Part shown: positions 22,643-29,814 of the stretch, piece by piece
How the letters are laid out: the number at the start of each line of letters is the position of its first letter
Position numbering within the stretch: the first letter of the stretch is position 1
Assembly (NCBI GenBank): GCA_947184155.2
Contig: CAMXCT020001857.1
Location: 562,501 to 626,500 of the forward strand
Length of the DNA stretch: 64,000 nt
Direction: 5' to 3'
Source: Cladocopium goreaui
Taxonomy: Eukaryota > Sar > Dinophyceae > Suessiales > Symbiodiniaceae
Position numbers and translations under genes: made by a program
The notes under the pieces: model-generated
What the model was told of the DNA's origin: nothing
The model's input: only the letters and a program-made list of their open reading frames with translations
The model's database searches: none

Positions 22643-23040
22643 GGTACCCCAGAATCATTAGACCATTTATTGAAACCCATGGTGACTTGGGGATCCCACA
22701 TGACATGACTTAAGAACCCCCCATATATATTGATTATTGGTAGGTTGATAGACAGATAGATACCGTAAATAAATATTCATAATTATCTGAATTTATACAC
22801 ATCATTTTGTCACATACACAACTTATGTTTATATATACTACATCCAGTTATAGATACCATTGTGGTCCGTTGATCCCATATCGGTGAACTTGACCAACCC
22901 CATGACTTGAGAAACCTCCAAATGTTCATCATTGATGTCATTACTGGTTGGTGGTTGACATGTCCCTCTGAAAAATATAAAAGTCAGTTGGGATGATGAA
23001 ATTCCCAACTGAATGGAAAATGTTCCAAACCACCAATCAG
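22643..23040. repeat. Segmental duplication, copy 2, ending at the retroelement site
   Basis: Copy of 20987-21407 with short indels. Its last 97 bases (22944-23040) are a family A element, and the 65-base repeat of the retroelement begins three bases later. Confidence 0.9.
22944..23040. mobile_element. Family A palindromic element
   Basis: CTGGTTGGTGGTTGACATGT to TTCCAAACCACCAATCAG. Confidence 0.85.
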
Positions 23041-23042
23041 AT

Positions 23043-23107
23043 TATGTTATCATTAGTTATTCAGTCATGATATGGCCATAGCTATGAACTAGTACAGTAT
23101 GCTATAT
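23043..23107 (+). repeat. 65-base direct repeat, left copy
   Basis: Begins TATGTTATCATTAGTTATTC and ends GTACAGTATGCTATAT. One mismatch (G/A) against 32728-32792. Read as a long target-site duplication. Confidence 0.9.
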
Positions 23108-23174
23108 TAAGGTTTTGGCTCTAGTCCTGTCAGTGGTAAACCTACTTCGAGCCGACACTAGACACCTCGTTTCC

Positions 23175-25466
23175 ATGACCATGGTTTTTGATCCCCTTGG
23201 TTGTCTTTGTGATGATCGCTTCACTGGTGTACTATTCATCAGCAGTATCTCCGATGGGCTTTCATATGGTTACATGATCCCGAGCCTGATCTCAGTAGTA
23301 GTTTGCCATCCTTTTCCACTTTGTGGCAGAGTCAGCTTGTATGAGTACCTCATTGAAGAGGATGACGGCATCACCTTTTTGACCCGAACGACAGAGGCAT
23401 GGTGGCGCATGGCACCAGACCAACGTGAAGAGCTGTCACCGAATCTCCTTGAGCTCTGCGCAGGCACAGGAGCCATGGGACACGGTGCATCATTTTTAGG
23501 TGGACAAGTACATGTTGCAGTAGATCACAATGATTTAGCATGTCAACATTTGCGTGCCAACCAACATGGAACCATTTTGCAACTGGATATGACAGATCCA
23601 GCCAATGCCAAGCTGATTCACCAAGCTTGCCCGGAAGTAGTAGGAACAGTCCTGCTTGGATTTCCATGCCAGCCCTATTCCACACAAGGGCACCAAATGG
23701 GTTCCATTGATGGTAGGTATCAGGTGTTTCAAGCTGGCATGCGTATCATATACATGATCCAGCCCCAATCTGCCATCCTTGAATGCGTTGTTCCAGCCAG
23801 AGAGAATGCAGACATCCAGCAAACCATCCAACAGCTTGCCACGATCATGAACTGGGATGCTCTCCAGCTCAACTTGAACCTCAGTGATCGCTGGCCTTGT
23901 CGACGTTTTCGCTGGTGGGTTCTCTTTCTTCCTCATGCTTGGAATCTCCATGGACTTTCTGCATGGCCCTCCAGCATGGAGTACGAGAACGTTGGCAGCT
24001 TGTTCGCACACTGGGGCCTTTGGTCGGATGAAGATGAGCAGGAACTCCAGCTCTATGCTCATGAACTTGAAGCTTATCTGGACCCTGCCATGGGGGCCGA
24101 CAAGAGGCTGCTTGAAATGGATGACATTGCCAACACCCTGTTGCATTCATACTCCAATGCCCTCACCTCCTGTCCTTGTCGCTGCCGTACTTCATCATTT
24201 TCGAAGTCCACCTTGCTCACAAAAGGGTTGAGAGGCTATTTTGTGATCTCTGTCAAGCACAACAACCCGCGATATCTCCATCCCAAAGAAGCAGCACTAC
24301 TGCTTGGCATTCCGCCCACCATGGTCTTCCCGCACCCAGTTCGAGCATCACTAGCTCTTCTGGGACTTGCTGCTTCGCCTCTCCAACTGGTATGGATTTA
24401 CGGCCATCTGAAATGCAATGCTGCAGCAGCCCATGGCCAGATGTTCCCTTCCCCGGAAGAATGGCTTCGACATTACTGTGTGGAACTTCTTCGGCATAGT
24501 CGTCAGCTTTTTCACCAACATCAACCAGATCCCAAACAGCATTTGCAGATCAGCACAACTGATGGACCTCCTCTTCTCATTGCGAGCTCCTTTGCATCTA
24601 CGGCTGCTCATTTGCTACAGGCAAATCGGATCATCTTGGGCTGGAATGAAGCTGCTGCCTTGCATGATGAGCAACATCGACTTGCACTTCATGAACGACT
24701 GGATGGCGCCACCTATACCCTTGTGGTTGAACCTGGAGTAGCCTCACGATTGCCACCATCATCTCAGATCATGGTCTCTCTGCGACACCAACAGGATCAT
24801 ACTGTCCATCAAGTTCCTGCAGGACACTTTCTCTTTGAGCTACTTGCCCAACTGAACCTGCACCACGTGCGGTTCCTGGTAGATTTGGAGGGACGAGTCT
24901 ATGGAGCAGACTATCGTGTTTGGCGGCCATTATGCCTCATGGCCATTGATCCTGCCAACTGGCCTCCTCGGATTGGATCTACCCTTCGAGGCAATGGACT
25001 TTCTGCCTCTACCTTAGGGCTCCATGATGGCCATGTCTGGGAGACGCTGCAACAATTGGTGACTTCCCAACCTACCATGTCAGTGCATTTGGTGCATCCA
25101 TGCCTTGCAGCATTTCTCCTTGGCGACTTGGACTTTTCTGACTTGCGGAGACTTGGACTTGGACTTCTGTCTCCTCAAGTTCATGCTTCTCAAGTTGCAT
25201 GCATCTTTGCGGCACGTGGTCATTGGGCTTTGATTTGGGCCACTCGCCATCATCGGCACTATGTGTGGTCATATCATGATGGACTTCTTGATCACATACG
25301 TGATGAAGCGCACCAGCTGGCAATGAAGCTCACTGGACTTTTTGGTGGCGACACCATGGACTTTCACATCAGCCACCTGCTTCGCCAGCGCTCACCAACT
25401 ATATACGTGCGGCACTGTGGCACTCTTCCATGTTTGCTTCCGTCTTGGACTTTGTGGACTCCCTAG
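23175..25466 (+). CDS. Retroelement ORF A: C5 cytosine DNA methyltransferase with C-terminal protease-like region
   Basis: Would transfer methyl from SAM to cytosine C5 in DNA. Counting from an upstream TTG at 23115 (first ATG is residue 21), motif I is LLELCAGTGAMG (111-122), the SAM-binding acidic turn VAVDHND (134-140), motif IV GFPCQPYSTQG (182-192) with nucleophile Cys185, motif VI ILECV (221-225; Glu kept, usual Asn replaced by Cys), motif VIII RWPCRRFRWW (259-268), a recognition region with CPCRCR (353-358), motif IX-like RYLHPKEAALLLGIPP (386-401) and motif X-like GLAASPLQL (417-425). All catalytic elements are present. Residues 430-690 are unassigned. GHWALIW (702) and HDG (721) near the end resemble the His and Asp boxes of Ulp1-like (C48) proteases. 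The frame stops at 25466 while the matching Cys box is in the next frame. Confidence 0.93.
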   Translation: MTMVFDPLGCLCDDRFTGVLFISSISDGLSYGYMIPSLISVVVCHPFPLCGRVSLYEYLIEEDDGITFLTRTTEAWWRMAPDQREELSPNLLELCAGTGAMGHGASFLGGQVHVAVDHNDLACQHLRANQHGTILQLDMTDPANAKLIHQACPEVVGTVLLGFPCQPYSTQGHQMGSIDGRYQVFQAGMRIIYMIQPQSAILECVVPARENADIQQTIQQLATIMNWDALQLNLNLSDRWPCRRFRWWVLFLPHAWNLHGLSAWPSSMEYENVGSLFAHWGLWSDEDEQELQLYAHELEAYLDPAMGADKRLLEMDDIANTLLHSYSNALTSCPCRCRTSSFSKSTLLTKGLRGYFVISVKHNNPRYLHPKEAALLLGIPPTMVFPHPVRASLALLGLAASPLQLVWIYGHLKCNAAAAHGQMFPSPEEWLRHYCVELLRHSRQLFHQHQPDPKQHLQISTTDGPPLLIASSFASTAAHLLQANRIILGWNEAAALHDEQHRLALHERLDGATYTLVVEPGVASRLPPSSQIMVSLRHQQDHTVHQVPAGHFLFELLAQLNLHHVRFLVDLEGRVYGADYRVWRPLCLMAIDPANWPPRIGSTLRGNGLSASTLGLHDGHVWETLQQLVTSQPTMSVHLVHPCLAAFLLGDLDFSDLRRLGLGLLSPQVHASQVACIFAARGHWALIWATRHHRHYVWSYHDGLLDHIRDEAHQLAMKLTGLFGGDTMDFHISHLLRQRSPTIYVRHCGTLPCLLPSWTLWTP

Positions 25467-27597
25467 TGATGAGATGATTCTTGGACTTCATGAACATCTC
25501 CTTGCCTCTTCTATGTCCTTCACGACTCCTCCTTCGGTCATTGGACTTGGACCGCAAACTGTTGAAGGCCAACTGGCTGCATTGCTAGTCACCAAGGGAG
25601 TACCATGGACTGCAGTCTCTGAACGAGCTGCTTCTGCCATCCACAAGCTTGGGGCGACAAATATCCAGAGTGCCCTGCAACAGGCCAACCCTTGGAATGC
25701 ACTGAAAGCCCTTGCAAGCCGACCTGGCAAGAACTTCCAGCACGTCACCAAAGATGAGCTGCAAGCATTCATCTCTCAAAAGGCTGCGGACAAGCATGGA
25801 GCACAGATTTCCTCCAAGAAGAAACAATCCAAGAAGCCCTTGCCAAAGGCTACCCCTCTTCAACTTGATCCTGCTGCGCTTTCACTTCTTGAAGGGCATT
25901 TTGTCGATGCAGAGGATGAAACAGTTCCTCAAATCCAGCTTGCGCAGGTCACTGCTGACATGCGTGGGATTGCCATTTGTGACCTCACACAGGCATTGCC
26001 CTACATCAAGGAGAACAAGAGCCTGAGTGCGGATGCTCTTGCCCTGTTGATCACACAAGAGGTCCCAACTGAGCTCAAGGGAATGGCTGATCTTTGCGCA
26101 CTACGATTCCCAGCCACGTACCTGCCGACACAAGATCCCATGTTGATCCAAGGCAGCCTTCTACAACTGGGGGATGTCACAGTTAGCCGTCATACCACTG
26201 ATGACATGCATGCGGACCTGGAGGTGACTACTACGACCATTCTGAAGATCCAAGTCTTTCGAGATGAAGTCACCATCGCATGGGAGCAGTTCATCGCTTC
26301 ACCCATCAAGCACTTGATCACATTGGTTCCTAAGCTTCGTCTCTGTCCCAACCCACGATGTGACAACAAATGTCTCTTCTTTCATTCAGCAGTGGAGGAC
26401 AACATTGAGCAGGTGATCCATGAAATCTGGGCACGCAAATTCCAATCCATGGAAGGGCGCACCTTGCCTGCCGACCAAGCTGTGCTCTTTCAGGCGTTTC
26501 TGCGTGTGGCCTCCACGGCTGTTGAGGAGATCTTGCCCTCCGTTGTCAATGGGATCTACTTTGAGCCACGTTGTGCCACCACGAAGTCAACTGACCCTGA
26601 ATATGCCGTGGTTTGGATTCCAGGTGCAACACTTGACACCGCGACTCACAAGCTCAAAATGGTCTCTCAAGGCCTTGGCCTCGTGCGGATGAAGCAGCGC
26701 TACGGCATCCGAGTGAAGGCTGCTTACGAAGAGACTGTTTACAACCAAATTCGACCAGGTGACTCCTTTGTACGTGTCACTGTCACCAAGATCTTCAGGC
26801 TGCATCCATTGCCACATGGACTTCAACGTGCTCAACTGGCTAAGCTTTTGTTGGAATGGGCCTGGGATGCCAAGCCACTTCAACCTTCCCGTGGCTCTGC
26901 TGATGGTGCCGCATGGGAGGTTGGAACTTCGGCTGACCCACCCCAGCCAGTGATGCAAGCTTTTGGCCAAGATGTTCTGATCAACCTGGTGAAGGACAAG
27001 CAGCAGCATGACCTCCCTCCAGCCATCATTGCTCCAAAACGAGCTCAACAGCATCTTCGAACACAGAAACCAGCAGTCAGCTCTTCCACCACCGATCCAT
27101 GGCTTCAACAAGACCCCTGGTCTAACTTCAAGACTCCCACTGCCAATGCGGCTCAGTCCAAAAGGTATGATGCCATTGCCACACAACTTCGAGATGATCT
27201 GACGGCGAAGTTCCAGGAGAAGATCAACAACAATACGGCAGCATCAACTACCGTGACATCAGAGCTGGAACATCGCATGCAAAAGATGGAGGTGGGGCTT
27301 ACTGAGCTTCAAGCACACAATCATCAAGTTGGCCATTGGATGAAGGAAGCTGGCGCTCGCATGGCAGCCCAGGATGACCAACTTCAACAAGTACACCAAC
27401 GTTTGGCACAGCAACAAGAAGATCTTGGCACCGTTCGTACGGAAGTCCACTCTTCAGCAGCCAACCTGCACCAAGCCATGCAGACCAGTTTCAACAATAT
27501 GAAACAGGAGATCGTGACTGACTTGTCCGCTTCTTTGGACAATCAGATGTCTCGTTTTGAGACCCTCATGACTGCCAAGAAGCCTCGTCAAGAATGA
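25327..27597 (+). CDS. Retroelement ORF B: protease Cys box, zinc knuckle, gag-like coiled coil
   Basis: Frame is open from 25327 (after a TGA at 25324) with no ATG early on, so entry by +1 recoding from ORF A is likely. It starts with the Cys box YTCGTVALFHVC (Cys codon at 25408), then a helical region containing QTVEGQLAALLV and GKNFQHVTKDELQAF. A zinc-knuckle-like CPNPRCDNKCLFFH (C-x4-C-x3-C-x3-H) is at about 26347-26388. A 100-residue coiled coil rich in Gln/His/Glu (LEHRMQKMEVGLTELQ to DNQMSRFETL) ends the protein. This matches the role of ORF1p/Gag: RNA binding and self-association. The stop TGA overlaps an ATG (ATGA). No family match can be claimed from sequence alone. Confidence 0.8.
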   Translation, partial: SSLDFLVATPWTFTSATCFASAHQLYTCGTVALFHVCFRLGLCGLPSDEMILGLHEHLLASSMSFTTPPSVIGLGPQTVEGQLAALLVTKGVPWTAVSERAASAIHKLGATNIQSALQQANPWNALKALASRPGKNFQHVTKDELQAFISQKAADKHGAQISSKKKQSKKPLPKATPLQLDPAALSLLEGHFVDAEDETVPQIQLAQVTADMRGIAICDLTQALPYIKENKSLSADALALLITQEVPTELKGMADLCALRFPATYLPTQDPMLIQGSLLQLGDVTVSRHTTDDMHADLEVTTTTILKIQVFRDEVTIAWEQFIASPIKHLITLVPKLRLCPNPRCDNKCLFFHSAVEDNIEQVIHEIWARKFQSMEGRTLPADQAVLFQAFLRVASTAVEEILPSVVNGIYFEPRCATTKSTDPEYAVVWIPGATLDTATHKLKMVSQGLGLVRMKQRYGIRVKAAYEETVYNQIRPGDSFVRVTVTKIFRLHPLPHGLQRAQLAKLLLEWAWDAKPLQPSRGSADGAAWEVGTSADPPQPVMQAFGQDVLINLVKDKQQHDLPPAIIAPKRAQQHLRTQKPAVSSSTTDPWLQQDPWSNFKTPTANAAQSKRYDAIATQLRDDLTAKFQEKINNNTAASTTVTSELEHRMQKMEVGLTELQAHNHQVGHWMKEAGARMAAQDDQLQQVHQRLAQQQEDLGTVRTEVHSSAANLHQAMQTSFNNMKQEIVTDLSASLDNQMSRFETLMTAKKPRQE

Positions 27598-27818
27598 CTA
27601 CGGCGTTCAGGGCCTTCTACCTTCAGCCAATGGAAGGTGCCTGGAACAACCTGGCTATTTTGGTTCCTCACTTTCTTTACGCTATGTCAAGCCAATCCCA
27701 TGATGATGACAGTGCGGCCTCAATCGGACAGTTGGCCTACTACATCTTCCTGTTCCACAGTCTCGCTGAGAGGCCTGACCACTTTGGTCACAGTTCCTGG
27801 TGCTCCACGATGGGGTGA
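27594..27818 (+). CDS. Possible restart segment of the endonuclease ORF
   Basis: ATG at 27594 overlaps the TGA of ORF B as ATGA. It opens 74 codons (MTTAFRAFYLQPMEGAW) in the frame one base off that of the endonuclease, overlapping it until 27818. If used, a second +1 change would be needed to reach the endonuclease. It may equally be a chance open frame. Confidence 0.4.
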   Translation: MTTAFRAFYLQPMEGAWNNLAILVPHFLYAMSSQSHDDDSAASIGQLAYYIFLFHSLAERPDHFGHSSWCSTMG

Positions 27819-29814
27819 GGCACTACATCCTGGACCTGCTGATGTACCAGCCCCAGATGACCTCTTCTGGGTGGGTTTTACAAACCCCACTGGGCTGCGC
27901 AACAAGGAGATCCAAGCCCTTAATACTGGGAATTCCATTATCAATTTCTCCGAGACCCAGCTCTCGAAACAAACTCAGAAGTCATGTGCGGCTCGTTTGC
28001 GCCATCTTGCCATGACTCAGAATCGCAATCTTCGCATCCATTTGGGCTGCCCGGTGGCTGTTAGAACCACCTCTACTTGGGCAGGGACCTGGAGCGGAGT
28101 TGCCACACTGTCTGATGTCTCCTCCACTGAAGTGATGCTGCCGTACGAAGGTGAACGAGATTGTGGGCGTGTTCTTGCTACTCGCCATTGTATCGGTAGC
28201 CTTTCACTTCTGAATGTGGTGGTGTATGGGTTCCCTGCGGGCCCTTCTTGGCCCCAATCCAAGGCCCTCACCCAAGAACTCTTGGCAATCTTCACACGTG
28301 AAGTGGTTCTTGGTGCTAAGGGCCCACGCCTGATCGGCGGTGACATGAATGTTGATTCCACACAACTCCCTGTCTTTGATTTGTGGCGACAGCATGGCTG
28401 GTGCTCTGCACAGGACTATGCTTCTCAGATGTGGAATCAACCCAAAGCTTTCACTTGCAAAGGCAAGACTGAGCGCGATCTTGTTTGGCTCAGTCCAGAA
28501 GCACAAGCACTTTGCAAGGCTGTGGCTGTTCGTGACCACTTCATGGAGCATGCCACAGTTTCAGTCGGGCTCAGCATTCCCTCTAAGACTGAAGTGCTAC
28601 GTGCGTGGCCTCGGCCCTCTGCAATTCCATATGCTGCCTTGGATCCTACATGGAAAGATGCTGCCACTCCTCCTACGTGGACTTGCTCTGGAGATGTGGA
28701 TTCACAATGGGCTCAACTTGCAGCATCCTATGAACAGTGCTTCCATGGCTTTGTTCCTTCACAACCTGGGGGCAAGCTGACGCAGAATCAGATGGGCAGA
28801 CTTCAGGCCACTAAGCCTGTCAAGCGTCGATGTGAGACGCTTACTCTGCGAGCCAGTCGACCAGGCGAGGTTGAGATGCGGAGCAACTTACTTGGCCGCG
28901 AAACACACTGCTGGTTCAAGCAACTACGTCGTCTGCAGTCCTACCTCCATGCTATCCGTGGGGCCAAACAGACTGCTTCGGCCATCACCTATCGACTTGA
29001 ACTCTGGTCGGCCATCAAACAGGCCACTGGATTCACAGGTGGCTTTGCAGTTTGGTGGATGCATACGTTTGGGCTCAACTCTGAAGGCATTCGCATTCTT
29101 CCCTGTGCTCCGCCCCATGAAGAGGTTGCTACCCAACTTTTTGACCAGTTCAAACATGCATATGAACGTTTTGAAAGTTGGCATTTGCGTCAACGAGGAG
29201 CTCTTCTCAAAGCTAAATACGAACATGGGCTATCTGGAGTTTTCCAAGATCTCCGCAAACAGCCACGAGATCGACTGGACTCTTTGCAGCGCACTCATCA
29301 TTATGGGGTGCTTGCTACTGATGGGGCTCAAGTTCATGTTGACCAGCCTATTCATGTTGGTGGCATTTCTCATTGGTATGTTGACGAAACTCCTCTTCAA
29401 GTTGGCGTTGTGAACGAGGTGGTCATTGCAGTGGATGAGACCTGTGACATTGGTGATGTTTTGGTTCAACATCAAGTCATCTCTGACGTTCGAGACCTTC
29501 ATCAAGAACTCCTTGACTACTGGACTCCAATTTGGAACGCAATGACGGAAGTTCCTACTGCTGACTGGCAACGCATCATGGATTTTTTCGTTGCCTATGT
29601 TCCCAACTTACTTTCTCTCTGCCAGACATCACTGTCAGCATGTGGAGACGTGCACTGCGTAAGTACAAACCTACAGCTGCCCGTGGAGTTGATGGGATTT
29701 CTCATCATGATTTGTTGGCAATGCCTGATCCTTGGGTTGAGCGCTTGCTGCAGTTGCTCCAACAGATTGAACGAGGTGAACAACCCTGGCCCACCGCCAT
29801 CTTGTATGGGGTAG
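27598..29814 (+). CDS. Retroelement ORF C: APE-type endonuclease and linker
   Basis: Nicks target DNA for target-primed reverse transcription. Same frame as ORF B just past its stop; no ATG near the start, so the frame is given from the codon after TGA. After a hydrophobic stretch (TTWLFWFLTFFTLCQ) and RWGEALHPGP comes the exonuclease-endonuclease-phosphatase fold: NPTGLRNKE, SETQLSK (catalytic Glu), LIGGDMNVD (Asp/Asn box, about 28330-28356), RDLVWLSPEA (Asp-Val-Trp), and RDHFMEHATVSVGL (His box). From about 28600 to 29600 it is helical linker (LLGRETHCWFKQLRRLQSYL) toward the RT. The real join to RT is before the end of this frame: the last 60 residues are off-frame noise. Confidence 0.88.
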   Translation, partial: LRRSGPSTFSQWKVPGTTWLFWFLTFFTLCQANPMMMTVRPQSDSWPTTSSCSTVSLRGLTTLVTVPGAPRWGEALHPGPADVPAPDDLFWVGFTNPTGLRNKEIQALNTGNSIINFSETQLSKQTQKSCAARLRHLAMTQNRNLRIHLGCPVAVRTTSTWAGTWSGVATLSDVSSTEVMLPYEGERDCGRVLATRHCIGSLSLLNVVVYGFPAGPSWPQSKALTQELLAIFTREVVLGAKGPRLIGGDMNVDSTQLPVFDLWRQHGWCSAQDYASQMWNQPKAFTCKGKTERDLVWLSPEAQALCKAVAVRDHFMEHATVSVGLSIPSKTEVLRAWPRPSAIPYAALDPTWKDAATPPTWTCSGDVDSQWAQLAASYEQCFHGFVPSQPGGKLTQNQMGRLQATKPVKRRCETLTLRASRPGEVEMRSNLLGRETHCWFKQLRRLQSYLHAIRGAKQTASAITYRLELWSAIKQATGFTGGFAVWWMHTFGLNSEGIRILPCAPPHEEVATQLFDQFKHAYERFESWHLRQRGALLKAKYEHGLSGVFQDLRKQPRDRLDSLQRTHHYGVLATDGAQVHVDQPIHVGGISHWYVDETPLQVGVVNEVVIAVDETCDIGDVLVQHQVISDVRDLHQELLDYWTPIWNAMTEVPTADWQRIMDFFVAYVPNLLSLCQTSLSACGDVHCVSTNLQLPVELMGFLIMICWQCLILGLSACCSCSNRLNEVNNPGPPPSCMG

